The notes under the pieces were generated by a model. That model was not told the DNA's origin, did not search any database, and was given only the letters and a program-made list of their open reading frames with translations. Shown in pieces: positions 1 through 9,495 of a stretch of 64,000 bases of DNA; position 1 is the first letter of the stretch, and the number at the start of each line of letters is the position of its first letter. The stretch lies in NCBI RefSeq assembly GCF_014649755.1, contig NZ_BMTQ01000005.1, forward strand, positions 523,761 to 587,760. Reading direction: 5' to 3'. The translations under genes were made by a program, and so were the position numbers. Source of the DNA: Streptomyces litmocidini. Its GTDB lineage: Bacteria > Actinomycetota > Actinomycetes > Streptomycetales > Streptomycetaceae.

Positions 1-2491
1 CCTCCGCGTCGGCGCTCGCCCGCTCGGCCAGGTCGCCCCGGTTGGCCAGCATGTTGGCGCGCAGCTGGAGGGCGTGGGCGAGCTCCCACTCGTCGCCGTG
101 GCGGCGGCAGGCGTCGACGTGCGCCTCCAGGGCCTCGCCCATGCGGTCCGGTTCGCCCATGAGGAGGACCGCGAAGACCGTGAAGGAGCCGGGCAGCCGG
201 CAGGTCTGCGGGAGCCCCGGCGGATAGATCGTGTTGATCCGCCGCAGCCGCTCGACGCCGGCGGGGGTCATCCAGCGGCCGGTCTCGTAGTCCATGTTGA
301 TCAGTTCGATCAGCCGCACCCCCCGCCGGGCCTCCCAGCGCTGCTCCTCGGAGAGCGGCGGAGGCGCGGCCGTGCACGGCTCGTGCAGCGGTACGACGGG
401 GGCGGCGGGCGTCCCGAACGGGTCGGGGCCGAGCGCGGCGACGGACTCCGCCCAGTACAGCGCGTCGGCGCGGAGGTCGCGCATCTCCCAGTACCAGAGC
501 AGGGAGTGGACGAGGACCAGCGCCTCGTCCTCCTCCCGGGCGTCGACGGCCCGGCGCAGGGCGGTGCGGATGTTCCCGTACTCGGCTCCGAACCGGGCGA
601 TGGCCCCGGCCTGTCCGGAGCCGCGCAGCTCGGGGTCGGTGCGGCAGGCGAGTTCGCGGTAGTACGTGAGGTGCCGGCGTTCCGTCGCCGCGCGCTCCCC
701 GGCCTCGTCGAGCCGCTCCCCGGCGTACTCGGCGACGGTCTCCAGGAGCCGGAACCGCATGCCGTCCTCGCCGGGCGCGGCGACGACGAGCGACTTGTCG
801 ACGAGGGCGCCGAGGAGGTCGAGGACGGGGGGCTCGTGCGCGGGCGGTCCGGCGGCGTGGGGTCCGCCGGCTCGGGGCCCGCCCGCGCAGACGGCCTCCG
901 CCGCCTCCAGGTCGCAGCCGCCCGTGAAGACCGAGAGCCGGCGCAGGACGCCCCGTTCCGCCCCGTCCAGGAGGTCCCAGGACCAGTCGACGACCGCCCG
1001 CAGGGTCTGCTGGCGGGGCAGTACCGTCCGCGCGCCCGACGTCAGCAGCCGGAAGCGGTCGTCGAGCCGGTCCGCGATCTGGCGCAGGGTCATCATCCGC
1101 AGCCGGGCCGCCGCCAGTTCGATGGCCAGCGGCAGGCCGTCGAGGCGCCGCACGACCTCGCCCGCGGCGACCGGGTCGTCCTCGACGCGGAACCCCGGAC
1201 GGACCGCGGCGCCGCGCTCGCCGAGGAGCCGCAGGGCCATCCCGGTCGGCAGCGGGCCGAGGGGGCGGAGCGTCTCCCCCGGGACGCCCAGCGGTTCCCG
1301 GCTCGTCGCGAGGACCCTGAGCCCGGGGCAGCGCGCGAGCAGCGTCTCGGCCAGTGCGGCGGCCGCGCCGACGAGGTGCTCGCAGTTGTCGAGGAGGAGC
1401 AGCATCCGGCGCCCGGCGCAGTGCTCGACGAGCCGGGCGAGCGGGTCGCCGCCGCCCCGCAGCTCCTCGGCCCCGGCGCCGCGGAGCACGGTCTCGCGGG
1501 CGCCGACGGCCGCGAGGACCGCCTCGGGCACGGCCTCGGGGTCCCGTACGGGGGCGAGCTCCGCCACCCAGGCGCCGTCCGGCCAGTCCTCGGTCCCCCG
1601 CTCGGCCGCCTCCTGCGAGAGCCGGGTCTTCCCGGCGCCCCCGGGCCCGAGCAGCGTCACGAGCCGCGCGCCGCGCAGGTCGTCCCGCACCAGGGCGATC
1701 TCCTCCTCGCGGCCGACGAAGCTGGTGAGCCGGGCGCGCAGGTTGCCCCGGAGGAGGGCGCGCGGGGGCTCCGGGGTCAGCAGTTCGGCGTGGAGGGCGC
1801 GCAGGGCGGGTGACGGGTCGGCGCCCAGGCGGGAGGCGAGGGCGCGGCGGACCGACTCGTACGCGGCGAGGGCCTCGGCCGCCCGGCCGGTGTCCCGCAG
1901 GGCGCGGATCCGGAGGGCCTGGAGGGGCTCGTCGAGGGGGTGGGCGGCGCAGAGGGCGGTGAGTTCGGGGAGGGCGGCCGCGGCGCCGTCGAGCGCGAGG
2001 GCGGCGTCGAGCCTCGCCCGGCGGGCGTCCAGTCGGCGGGCCTCCCAGCGGGCGGCCTCCGCCTCCCGGTCCGGCAGGTCGGCGAAGGCCGGCCCGCGCC
2101 AGAGCCCGAGGGCCTCGTCGAGGAGGGCGGCGGCGCGTGCGGGATCGGCCGCGCCGAGCGCGGCCAGGCCCTCGGCGGCGAGGCGCTCGAAGCGGCGGAC
2201 GTCCACGTCCTCGGGCCGGGCGTCCAGCCGGTAACCGCCTTCGGCGGAGACCACCCGGTCCCGGCCGAGGGCCCTGCGGAGCCGCCCCACGAGGGCCTGG
2301 AGCGCGGCGGGCGCGTCGGCGGGCGGTTCGTCGCCGTGCCACACCTCGTCGACGAGGTCGGGCACGGCGACGATCCGGCCGGCCCGCAGGGCGAGGACGG
2401 TGAGCAGCGCGCGGACGCGGGGGCCGCCGACGGGCACGTCGGTGCCGTCGGGGGTGCGGGCGAGGGTGGGGCCGAGGACGGAGTAACGCAC
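1..2491 (-). CDS. AfsR/SARP-family transcriptional regulator (3' end cut by window edge)
   Basis: About 830 residues are visible and the protein runs past the left edge. The GTG start at 2491-2489 begins directly at a typical SARP winged-helix domain (residues ~1-90). A bacterial transcriptional activation domain follows (~98-240), then an NB-ARC/STAND ATPase with a Walker A motif GPGGAGKT at ~282-289, then helical TPR-like sequence. This is the AfsR-like layout (DNA binding, BTAD, signalling ATPase) of Streptomyces regulators of secondary metabolism and development. No target can be named from the sequence. It is divergent from the membrane protease gene at 2638. Confidence 0.9.
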   Translation of the reverse strand, partial: MRYSVLGPTLARTPDGTDVPVGGPRVRALLTVLALRAGRIVAVPDLVDEVWHGDEPPADAPAALQALVGRLRRALGRDRVVSAEGGYRLDARPEDVDVRRFERLAAEGLAALGAADPARAAALLDEALGLWRGPAFADLPDREAEAARWEARRLDARRARLDAALALDGAAAALPELTALCAAHPLDEPLQALRIRALRDTGRAAEALAAYESVRRALASRLGADPSPALRALHAELLTPEPPRALLRGNLRARLTSFVGREEEIALVRDDLRGARLVTLLGPGGAGKTRLSQEAAERGTEDWPDGAWVAELAPVRDPEAVPEAVLAAVGARETVLRGAGAEELRGGGDPLARLVEHCAGRRMLLLLDNCEHLVGAAAALAETLLARCPGLRVLATSREPLGVPGETLRPLGPLPTGMALRLLGERGAAVRPGFRVEDDPVAAGEVVRRLDGLPLAIELAAARLRMMTLRQIADRLDDRFRLLTSGARTVLPRQQTLRAVVDWSWDLLDGAERGVLRRLSVFTGGCDLEAAEAVCAGGPRAGGPHAAGPPAHEPPVLDLLGALVDKSLVVAAPGEDGMRFRLLETVAEYAGERLDEAGERAATERRHLTYYRELACRTDPELRGSGQAGAIARFGAEYGNIRTALRRAVDAREEDEALVLVHSLLWYWEMRDLRADALYWAESVAALGPDPFGTPAAPVVPLHEPCTAAPPPLSEEQRWEARRGVRLIELINMDYETGRWMTPAGVERLRRINTIYPPGLPQTCRLPGSFTVFAVLLMGEPDRMGEALEAHVDACRRHGDEWELAHALQLRANMLANRGDLAERASADAE

Positions 2492-2637
2492 GACCCCATT
2501 CTCCGCGAGGACCTCCACGACCTCCCCGCCGGGACCGCCCGCCGCGCGGGCGACGCCCGGGGCGGGGGTGGAACTCCCCCCGGGGAGCGGTACGTTTCCC
2601 CGGCAGCAGCCCCTTCGCCCCCCTGGGAGCCCCCGCG

Positions 2638-3432
2638 ATGACCACGGCCACCACCCGGCACCACGAGCGGCGGATCAGCCCCGTCTTCCTGGCGATCCTC
2701 GCCGTCATGGCCGTCACCGGCTGGGCGGTGTGGACGGACTTCGCCGCCTCGCCCGGTCTGGCGGTCTTCCTCTTCGTGACCTCGGCGTGGGTCGTGTCGC
2801 TGTGTCTGCACGAGTACGCGCACGCCCGGGCGGCCCTGTACGGCGGGGACGTCACGGTGGGCGCGAAGGGCTATCTGACGCTCAACCCGCTCGCGTACAC
2901 GCACGCCGTGCTGAGCGTCGTCCTGCCGGTGCTGTTCGTGATCATGGGCGGGATCGGTCTGCCGGGCGGCGCGGTCTTCATCGAGCAGGGCCGGATCAGC
3001 GGGCGCTGGAAGCACAGCCTGATCTCGGCGGCGGGCCCCCTGGCCAATGTGCTCTTCGCGCTCGTCTGCACGGCGCCGTTCTGGCTGGGCGCGCTCGACG
3101 GGGTGCCCGTCGCGTTCCGGTACGCGCTGGCGTTCCTGGCGTTCCTCCAGGTGACGGCCGCGCTCCTGAACCTCCTGCCGGTGCCGGGGCTCGACGGCTA
3201 CGGCGTGGTGGAGCCCTGGCTGTCGCACGGGGTGAAGCGGCAGATCGAGCCGTATGCGCCGTACGGCTTCTTCATCGTGATCGGGCTGCTGTTCGTGCCG
3301 GCGGTCAACGCCGCCTTCTTCGACGCGATCGACGCCCTGATGCGGTCCCTCGGGGTGCCGGAGTCGACCCGGTACTGCGGCTCGCAGCTGTTCCGGATCT
3401 GGGAGGAGGCCCCGGAGTTCTGCCGGGTCTAG
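2638..3432 (+). CDS. Site-2 protease family (M50-like) membrane protein
   Basis: 264 residues with about five to six hydrophobic segments. A zinc-binding HEYAH motif (HExxH) lies in the second or third membrane segment, near residue 60. A later N-L-L-P-V-P-G-L-D-G-Y motif resembles the LDG motif of site-2 proteases, which cleave substrates within the membrane. Both catalytic motifs are present, so it is probably active. The substrate is unknown. It starts at ATG and is divergent from the SARP regulator. Confidence 0.85.
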   Translation: MTTATTRHHERRISPVFLAILAVMAVTGWAVWTDFAASPGLAVFLFVTSAWVVSLCLHEYAHARAALYGGDVTVGAKGYLTLNPLAYTHAVLSVVLPVLFVIMGGIGLPGGAVFIEQGRISGRWKHSLISAAGPLANVLFALVCTAPFWLGALDGVPVAFRYALAFLAFLQVTAALLNLLPVPGLDGYGVVEPWLSHGVKRQIEPYAPYGFFIVIGLLFVPAVNAAFFDAIDALMRSLGVPESTRYCGSQLFRIWEEAPEFCRV

Positions 3433-3439
3433 ACCCCGG

Positions 3440-3634
3440 TCAGTCCTGGGCCGCCGCGGCCTTCTCCGCCTTCTCGACCTTCGCGCGGCGGAGGTAGTAC
3501 CAGGCCATGTTGGAGGAGAGGCCCATGAGGAGCACCCAGACGACGCCGAGGAAGCTGCCCTGGACGAAGGAGACGACGGCCGCGGCGGCGGCCAGGGCGC
3601 AGACCACGAGGGAGTAGAGGGCGAGGCGGGGCAT
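3440..3634 (-). CDS. Small two-TM membrane protein
   Basis: 64 residues. Two hydrophobic segments (about residues 5-25 and 30-48) are followed by a charged lysine/glutamate tail. It resembles short conserved hypothetical membrane proteins of streptomycetes, and no function is evident. It converges on the site-2 protease gene, with only 7 bp between the two stop codons. Confidence 0.75.
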   Translation of the reverse strand: MPRLALYSLVVCALAAAAAVVSFVQGSFLGVVWVLLMGLSSNMAWYYLRRAKVEKAEKAAAAQD

Positions 3635-3714
3635 GGGGTCGGCTCCTGTCGGGCGGGTGCGGCTGATGGTGCCCGTCCAGTGTCCCCCATGCCCCGAAGG
3701 GTCCGTTCTCCGGC

Positions 3715-4413
3715 TCAGACGTCGGTGACCCGCAGCCCCGCGTGGGCCTTGTAGCGGCGGTTGACGGAGATCAGGTTGGCGACGAGCGACTCGACCTGGT
3801 GGGCGTTGCGCAGCCGGCCGGCGAAGACGCCGCGCATGCCGGCGATGCGGCCGGCGAGGGCCTGGACGATCTCGACGTCGGCGCGCTCCTCGCCGAGGAC
3901 CATGACGTCCGTGTCGATCTCCTCGACGGAGGTGTCCTTGAGGAGGACGGCGGAGAGGTGGTGGAAGGCGGCGGCGACCCGGGAGTCCGGGAGGAGCGCG
4001 GCGGCCTGCTCGGCGGCGGAGCCCTCCTCGGGCTTGAGGGCGTAGGCGCCCTTCTTGTCGAAGCCGAGGGGGTTGACGCAGTCCACGACGAGCTTGCCGC
4101 GGAGTTCCCCGCGCAGCGACTCCAGGGTCTTGGCGTGGCCGTCCCAGGGCACGGCGACGATGACGACGTCGCTGCGGCGGGCGGTCTCGGCGTTGTCGGC
4201 GCCCTCGACGCCGTGGCCGATCTCCGCGGCCACGTCCTGCGCGCGCTCGGCGGCGCGGGAGCCGATGATCACCTTCTGGCCGGCCTTGGCGAACCGGTAG
4301 GCGAGGCCGCGGCCCTGGTCGCCGGTGCCGCCGAGGACGCCGACGACGAGGCCGGAGACGTCGGGGAGGTCCCACGGGTCCTTGGGGGCGGGCTTGCTGT
4401 CAGTCGTAGTCAT
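3715..4413 (-). CDS. npdG: NADPH-dependent F420 reductase
   Basis: 232 residues. An N-terminal Rossmann dinucleotide motif (VGVLGGTGDQG, ~residue 23) is followed by GSR, typical of NADP binding. The sequence around VPWDGH and DCVNPLGF matches F420-dependent NADP reductases. The enzyme transfers hydride between NADPH and coenzyme F420, supplying reduced F420 to actinobacterial oxidoreductases. It is cytosolic. The ATG at 4413 follows short upstream sequence containing GACCGGTCGG, a possible divergent promoter or operator shared with the gene at 4520. Confidence 0.88.
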   Translation of the reverse strand: MTTTDSKPAPKDPWDLPDVSGLVVGVLGGTGDQGRGLAYRFAKAGQKVIIGSRAAERAQDVAAEIGHGVEGADNAETARRSDVVIVAVPWDGHAKTLESLRGELRGKLVVDCVNPLGFDKKGAYALKPEEGSAAEQAAALLPDSRVAAAFHHLSAVLLKDTSVEEIDTDVMVLGEERADVEIVQALAGRIAGMRGVFAGRLRNAHQVESLVANLISVNRRYKAHAGLRVTDV

Positions 4414-4519
4414 GGCCCCGACATTACCGACCGGTCGGTGCCGTGGGGCCTCTCCCGTACGGGTGGAACCGCCGCGACCGGGCCGCGCGCGGGGCCGGGC
4501 TGGGGCAGGATGCGGGCCC

Positions 4520-5122
4520 ATGGATGCCGTACGGGTCGCGTTGCTGCGGGAAGTGCTCGCCGGGACGGAGTGGCCGGCGGCGGCCCGCCGGTTCGCGGGC
4601 GCGCTCCGGTCGTCGGTGGTGCCGCACCGGGGCGGGCTGCTCCTGGTGGGCACGGAGGAGTACGAGCCGTGGCACCTGGCGGCGCACCTGGTCGACGAGT
4701 CCGCCTGGTCGGGGCTGCCGGAGCTGGCGCCGACGCTCGTGCGGCACCGGGTGCGGCCGGGCGCGCCGGCGCACCTGGCCGTCGGTCTCGGACGGCTGGA
4801 GGCGGCGGGGCGCGGGGCGACGCTGCTGATGGTGACTCCGGAGCGGCCGGGCGCGGGGCTGCTCCAGCGGGTGCACGACGCCCGGCGGGCGGGGGCGACG
4901 GTGCTGGCGCTGGACGGGGGCGACGAGGAGGTCCGGGGGCTCGCGCACGAGACGCTGACGGTGGCGGAGGGGGCGGAGGTGGACCTGGACACGGTGCAGC
5001 ACCTGGTGAGCGCGGCGGCCGGGGAGAACAGCCTGCCGTCGCCGCGTGGCGGCCGCCGCTTCCGGGACCGGCTCTCGGCCCTCGCGGACCGTCTGACGGC
5101 CCCGCCGCCGACCCGCTGGTAG
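4520..5122 (+). CDS. Conserved hypothetical protein (weak SIS-like sequence)
   Basis: 200 residues, GC-rich and with no signal peptide. The stretch from ~residue 90 to 150 (alternating hydrophobic strands, then GATVLALDGGDE) resembles a SIS sugar-phosphate-binding fold, but this is weak. It is divergent from the F420 reductase. The function is unknown. Confidence 0.7.
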   Translation: MDAVRVALLREVLAGTEWPAAARRFAGALRSSVVPHRGGLLLVGTEEYEPWHLAAHLVDESAWSGLPELAPTLVRHRVRPGAPAHLAVGLGRLEAAGRGATLLMVTPERPGAGLLQRVHDARRAGATVLALDGGDEEVRGLAHETLTVAEGAEVDLDTVQHLVSAAAGENSLPSPRGGRRFRDRLSALADRLTAPPPTRW

Positions 5123-5280
5123 TCCGCCCGGGGCCCGCACGGCGGCGACCGGCCGACGCGCCCCGCCGGGAGACCCCCGGGGCCCGTGCCCCTCCGACCG
5201 GCCGGTGTCCCCGGCGGGCCGCGCCCCTGCCGCGGTAATTCGGTTGTCCCCGCCCCCGGGCGGACGGAGCATGGCCTCTC

Positions 5281-6627
5281 GTGTCCTCCCCCCGCGCTTC
5301 CCTCCTCGCCGGGCTCGCCGCCCTGCTGCCCGATCCGGCGCCCTGGCGGTCCTCCCGCGACTTCCGGCTCCTGTGGGTGCAGGGGCTCGTCACCTACTTC
5401 GGCAGCGCGATGGCCATGATCGCCCTGCCGCTGCAGATCAAGGCGCTGACGGGTTCGCCGCTGGCGGTCGGCGCGATGGGCGCGGTCGAGCTGGTGCCGC
5501 TGGTGGTGTTCGGCCTGTACGGCGGGGCGCTCGCGGACGCGGTCGACCGGCGGAAGGTGATCCTCTGGACGGAGGCGGGCCTCGGGCTGATCGCCGTGCT
5601 CCTGCTGGTCGACTCGCTGCTCCCGGAGCCGATGCTCTGGCCGCTGTACGTGGTGGCGGCCGGGGTGTCGGCGCTCGCGGGGCTCCAGCGTCCGGCGCTC
5701 GACTCGCTGCTCGCCCGGATCGTGCCGCACGAGCAGCAGACGGCGGCGGCCGCCCTGAACTCGCTGCGCTGGCAGATCGGCTCGATCGCGGGCCCGGCGG
5801 TCGCGGGTCTGGTGGTGGCGTACGCGGGGCACGCGCCCGCGTACGGGGTGACGGTCGCCTGTTTCACGGTCTCGGTGCTGATGTGCCGCGGGCTCTCCCC
5901 CGCGCCGGCCGCGCACGACGCGGAGAAGCCCTCGCTGCGGGGCATCGCGGAGGGCGCGCGGTACGCCTGGTCGCGGCCGGTGCTGCTCGGCACGTACGTG
6001 ATCGACCTGGCGGCGATGTTCTTCGCCTTCCCGAACACGATCTTCCCGTTCCTCGCGGACGAGCTGGACGCGGACTGGTCGCTGGGCCTGATGTACGCGG
6101 CGGGTTCGATCGGCTCGTTGGTCCTGGGTCTGACCAGCGGCTGGACCTCGAGGGTGCGGCGGCACGGGCTGCTCGTGGCCGGCGGCGCGGCCGGCTGGGG
6201 CCTGGCGATCGCGGCGGCCGGCCGGTTCGGGGACGTGTGGCTGGTGCTGCTCTGCCTGGGTCTGGCGGGCGCGGGCGACATGCTGAGCGGGCTCGGGCGC
6301 GCCACGATCTGGAACCAGACGATCCCGGAGGAGCTGCGCGGCCGGCTCGCCGGCATCGAGGTGCTCTCCTACAGCGTGGGCCCGCAGCTGGGCCAGGTCC
6401 GGGCGGGCGCGACGGCCGGCTGGACCGGCACCCGGGCGGCCGTCTGGACGGGTGGCGTGGCGTGCGTGGCCTCGGTGGGTCTGCTCTGCCTGGCGCTGCC
6501 GAAGCTCCTCACGTACGACTCCGCGACGGACGAGGACGCGCTGCGCCGGAAGGCCCAGCGGGAAGGGGCGCGGCGGGAGGGCGTCCGGGAGGAGGGCACG
6601 CGGGAGGGGGCGGCCGGAACCGTCTGA
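5281..6627 (+). CDS. MFS transporter, EntS-like exporter
   Basis: 448 residues with about 11-12 membrane segments. Sequence near the second and third helices (GGALADAVDRRKV, ~residue 80-92) is the MFS loop 2-3 motif. The protein looks like the enterobactin exporter/macrolide efflux branch of the MFS. The last ~30 residues are a hydrophilic tail of repeated REG/EEG-type sequence. A GTG start at 5281 is used because upstream ATG codons are in another frame. Its substrate is not deducible; the nearby iron genes make a siderophore-related role possible but unproven. Confidence 0.85.
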   Translation: MSSPRASLLAGLAALLPDPAPWRSSRDFRLLWVQGLVTYFGSAMAMIALPLQIKALTGSPLAVGAMGAVELVPLVVFGLYGGALADAVDRRKVILWTEAGLGLIAVLLLVDSLLPEPMLWPLYVVAAGVSALAGLQRPALDSLLARIVPHEQQTAAAALNSLRWQIGSIAGPAVAGLVVAYAGHAPAYGVTVACFTVSVLMCRGLSPAPAAHDAEKPSLRGIAEGARYAWSRPVLLGTYVIDLAAMFFAFPNTIFPFLADELDADWSLGLMYAAGSIGSLVLGLTSGWTSRVRRHGLLVAGGAAGWGLAIAAAGRFGDVWLVLLCLGLAGAGDMLSGLGRATIWNQTIPEELRGRLAGIEVLSYSVGPQLGQVRAGATAGWTGTRAAVWTGGVACVASVGLLCLALPKLLTYDSATDEDALRRKAQREGARREGVREEGTREGAAGTV

Positions 6628-6638
6628 CGGGCCCCGGC

Positions 6639-6654
6639 CGCCCCCGCGGGGGCG
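6639..6654. terminator. Bidirectional hairpin between convergent genes
   Basis: A GC-only inverted repeat (CGCCCC/GGGGCG around a short loop) sits between the stops of the MFS gene (6627) and the small gene at 6655. There is no T run, as is common for Streptomyces terminators. Confidence 0.45.
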
Positions 6655-6888
6655 TTACTCGTCCTCCGCGCGGTCCTTCCCCGCGGCGTCGTGCCAGCGG
6701 GGGTCGGTCTCCCACTCCAGGTTCCGGTCGCGGGCGGTCTCCATGGCGTGGGAGGCCTCCTCACGGCTGGCGTACGGGCCGAAGCGGTTCTTCGCCGGGC
6801 ACTCGGGGCCCTCCTCGACCTTCTTGTGTTCCAGGCAGTAGTACCACTCGCCCGGTTTGCCCGTGGTGCGCTTCTTGAACAGGGCCAT
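6655..6888 (-). CDS. Small conserved hypothetical protein
   Basis: 77 residues, hydrophilic, containing [13 protein letters not shown] and [10 protein letters not shown]. This motif set is familiar from a short streptomycete protein of unknown function. The two cysteines (in CLEH and ECPAK) could bind a metal, but no full zinc knuckle is present. It is divergent from the methionine aminopeptidase gene with a ~60 bp gap. Confidence 0.8.
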   Translation of the reverse strand: MALFKKRTTGKPGEWYYCLEHKKVEEGPECPAKNRFGPYASREEASHAMETARDRNLEWETDPRWHDAAGKDRAEDE

Positions 6889-6949
6889 CGTCTTCGGCTC
6901 CTTCCTTCGGGACCATGCTGCCCCAGACCCGGTCGTTAGACTCGCTGGC

Positions 6950-7807
6950 ATGTCTGGCCAGTCGCTTCTCGTACCGGGGGAGCTTTCCCCCCCTCGCTCC
7001 GTTCCGGGCTCCATCCGCCGCCCCGAGTACGTCGGGAAGCCCGCCCCGGCCCCGTACACCGGGCCCGAAGTGCAGGATTCCGACACCATCGAGCGGATGC
7101 GGACCGCCGGCCGCATCGCCGCGCAGGCGATGGAGGAGGCCGCCAAGCACATCGCCCCGGGCGTCACCACCGACGAGCTCGACCGGGTCGCGCACGAGTA
7201 CATGTGCGATCACGGCGCCTACCCGTCCACGCTGGGCTACCGCGGCTTCCCGAAGTCGCTGTGCGCCTCGATCAACGAGGTCATCTGCCACGGGATCCCG
7301 GACTCCACCGTCCTGCGGGACGGCGACATCGTGAACCTGGACGTCACCGCGTACATCCACGGCGTCCACGGCGACAACAACGCCACGTACCTCTGCGGCG
7401 ACGTCGACGAGGAGTCGCGGCTGCTCGTGGAGCGCACCCGGGAGTCCCTCAACCGGGCGATCAAGGCGGTGAGGCCGGGCCGCCAGATCAACATCATCGG
7501 GCGGGTCATCGAGTCGTACGCCAAGCGCTTCGGCTACGGGGTCGTGCGCGACTTCACCGGGCACGGCATCAACGCGTCGTTCCACTCCGGCCTGATCGTG
7601 CCGCACTACGACTCGCCCCACCACACCACCGAGATCAAGCCCGGCATGACGTTCACGATCGAGCCGATGCTGACGCTCGGGACCCACGACTACGACATGT
7701 GGGACGACGGCTGGACCGTGGTGACCAAGGACCGGAAGCGGACGGCGCAGTTCGAGCACACGCTCGTGGTGACCGAGAGCGGGGCCGAGATCCTCACGTT
7801 GCCCTGA
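6950..7807 (+). CDS. map: Type I methionine aminopeptidase
   Basis: 285 residues. The enzyme removes the initiator methionine from nascent proteins. All five metal ligands can be seen: two Asp (in [10 protein letters not shown] and HGDNN), a His (in FTGHGIN), a Glu (in FTIEPML) and a Glu (in QFEHTLVVT). The ~35-residue N-terminal extension with prolines is typical of the longer actinobacterial isoform. The ATG at 6950 is the first in-frame start that keeps this extension free of improbable sequence. Confidence 0.95.
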   Translation: MSGQSLLVPGELSPPRSVPGSIRRPEYVGKPAPAPYTGPEVQDSDTIERMRTAGRIAAQAMEEAAKHIAPGVTTDELDRVAHEYMCDHGAYPSTLGYRGFPKSLCASINEVICHGIPDSTVLRDGDIVNLDVTAYIHGVHGDNNATYLCGDVDEESRLLVERTRESLNRAIKAVRPGRQINIIGRVIESYAKRFGYGVVRDFTGHGINASFHSGLIVPHYDSPHHTTEIKPGMTFTIEPMLTLGTHDYDMWDDGWTVVTKDRKRTAQFEHTLVVTESGAEILTLP

Positions 7808-7856
7808 CCCCTCGAACGGGTAGCGTTTTACCGACAGGACGTCGGGAACCATTGAC

Positions 7857-7870
7857 TTAGGCGAGCCTAA
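7857..7870. promoter_or_regulatory. Iron box (IdeR/DmdR1-type operator) upstream of haem oxygenase
   Basis: TTAGGCGAGCCTAA is a near-perfect palindrome matching the core of the actinobacterial iron box TTAGGTTAGGCTAACCTAA. It lies ~50 bp before the haem oxygenase start and overlaps a TTGACT-like -35. DmdR1-type repression by iron is the expected regulation. Confidence 0.8.
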
Positions 7871-7920
7871 CTCGGCAGGATCGTCAGTGGTTCCCGTCCC
7901 ATCGGTCTCGGAGGCCCGCC

Positions 7921-8571
7921 TTGGACACGCCCTTCTCCACGTTGATCCGCACGGCTTCGCACGAGCAGCACACGGAGGCGGAGACCTCGTCCTTCATGGG
8001 CGACCTGCTGGGCGGACGGCTGGCCGTCGACGCGTACGCGCGCTACACCGAGCAGCTCTGGTTCGTCTACCGGGCCCTGGAGGAGGGCGCGGAGACGCTC
8101 CGCGAGGACCCGGTCGCCGGACCGTTCATACGGCCCGAGCTCTTCCGCACGGCCGCCCTGGAGCGGGACCTCGCCCATCTGCGCGGCCCCGGCTGGCGCG
8201 CCGGCGCCTCCCCGCTGCCCGCCACCGCCGCGTACGCCGAGCGGGTCGCCGCGTGCGTCCGCGCCTGGCCCGCCGGGTACGTGGCCCACCACTACACGCG
8301 CTACCTGGGCGACCTGTCGGGCGGTCAGATCATCCGGGACAGGGCGGAGCGGACCTGGGGCTTCGACCGCAAGGGCGACGGCGTCCGCTTCTACGTCTTC
8401 GAGGAGATCCCCAACCCGGCGGCGTTCAAGCGGGCGTACCGGGAGCTGCTCGACGGGGTGGACGTCGACGACCTGGAGAAGCAGCGGATCGTCGACGAGT
8501 GCAGACGCGCCTTCGCCTTCAACACCGCGGTCTTCCGGGAGCTGGGCGGGGAGTACTCCCTCAGCGCGTGA
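7921..8571 (+). CDS. Biliverdin-producing haem oxygenase
   Basis: 216 residues. It opens haem to biliverdin, CO and Fe2+, allowing haem iron to be used. The proximal haem ligand is expected to be His17 in HEQHTEAE, and the distal helix motif YLGDLSGGQ is intact, as in HmuO/HO-1. Translation starts at TTG 7921, right after a GGAGG-like sequence. An iron box sits in the promoter. Its 3' end overlaps the oppositely oriented PhzF gene by 11 bp. Together with efeUOB nearby it suggests an iron-starvation regulon. Confidence 0.92.
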   Translation: MDTPFSTLIRTASHEQHTEAETSSFMGDLLGGRLAVDAYARYTEQLWFVYRALEEGAETLREDPVAGPFIRPELFRTAALERDLAHLRGPGWRAGASPLPATAAYAERVAACVRAWPAGYVAHHYTRYLGDLSGGQIIRDRAERTWGFDRKGDGVRFYVFEEIPNPAAFKRAYRELLDGVDVDDLEKQRIVDECRRAFAFNTAVFRELGGEYSLSA

Positions 8572-9229
8572 GCGTCCCCTCCAGGAGGACCCGGCCGCCC
8601 AGTTCCACGACGCCGTCGGGGCCGGGGGCGGTGAGGAGCTGGGAGCCGCGGCCCTGCGTGATGTTCAGGGCCCGTCCCAGTTCCGCCGCGAGGAGCAGGG
8701 CGGCCGCGCCGGTCGCCTCGTCCTCGTCGATGCCGTCCCCGCGCCCCGGGAAGCCGCGCGCCCGGACCCGGCCCGCGGCCTCCTCCTCCCAGGCCCAGGC
8801 GTAGATCCACTGTCCCGGCTCGGGCACCTCCAGGGCCTCGACCTCGGCGACGGAGCCGTACTGGCGGAGGATGCGGGGCGGCGCCCACTCGGCGCGCGCC
8901 TCGATCCAGGTGAACTCGCCGTCCCCGCGCACCCACACCTCGCCGGCGGGCGGGTGGACGACCTCCAGGTCGAGGAGCCAGGCGGCGCCGACGAGCGGGT
9001 GTCCGGCGAACGGCAGCCGTACGCCGGGCGTGTAGATGTCGACGGTCCCGCGCTCCGGGTCGTCCACGAACACCGTCTCGCTGAAGCCGAGCTCCTTGGC
9101 GAGCGCCTGCCGGGAGGCCTCGTCGGGGTGGGTGCGGGCGTCCCGTACGACCCCGAGACGGTTGCCGTGCCGGCCGTCGCCCGCACAGAAGACCCGGAGG
9201 ACGTCGATGTCAGTGGCGGTCGTGTTCAT
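8561..9229 (-). CDS. PhzF-family isomerase-like protein
   Basis: 222 residues, shorter than the usual ~260-280 of the family. It has the family hallmarks of the diaminopimelate-epimerase-like fold: FCAGDGRHGNRLGVV at the start, then a LPFAGHPLVGAAW motif (~residue 74) and the second-half DEDEATGAAALLLA. Members isomerise small acidic substrates, and only PhzF has a well-defined role. The true substrate here is unknown. Confidence 0.85.
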   Translation of the reverse strand: MNTTATDIDVLRVFCAGDGRHGNRLGVVRDARTHPDEASRQALAKELGFSETVFVDDPERGTVDIYTPGVRLPFAGHPLVGAAWLLDLEVVHPPAGEVWVRGDGEFTWIEARAEWAPPRILRQYGSVAEVEALEVPEPGQWIYAWAWEEEAAGRVRARGFPGRGDGIDEDEATGAAALLLAAELGRALNITQGRGSQLLTAPGPDGVVELGGRVLLEGTLTR

Positions 9230-9434
9230 GACCGAATTGAACCACCCGCGGCGCGCCCGCAGGGGCGTACGACCGTTTCCCCGCAGCCCTACCGGGGCGT
9301 AACCGGAATCGGGACAATCCGCCCCCCTTGACCTTCCCTTGACCAAGTCATGAGGGCCCCGTGGATCCTCCGTGACCCCACCGTGTCCGCCGGGCCCCGC
9401 CTGAGAGCTGAATCACTGGACGCGCGGGCGTTGC

Positions 9435-9448
9435 TGAGGTAAGCCTCG
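9435..9448. promoter_or_regulatory. Iron-box-like site 1 upstream of efeO
   Basis: TGAGGTAAGCCTCG is an imperfect inverted repeat related to the iron box, ~50 bp before the efeO start. Confidence 0.55.
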
Positions 9449-9454
9449 GTTAAG

Positions 9455-9468
9455 TTAGGTCCGCCTCA
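9455..9468. promoter_or_regulatory. Iron-box-like site 2 upstream of efeO
   Basis: TTAGGTCCGCCTCA keeps the TTAGG half and a GCCT half, 20 bp from site 1 (two helical turns). This arrangement fits two IdeR/DmdR1 dimers on the same face of the helix. Confidence 0.6.
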
Positions 9469-9495
9469 GTCCGTCCCCGCGTTCCTGGAGTCCCC

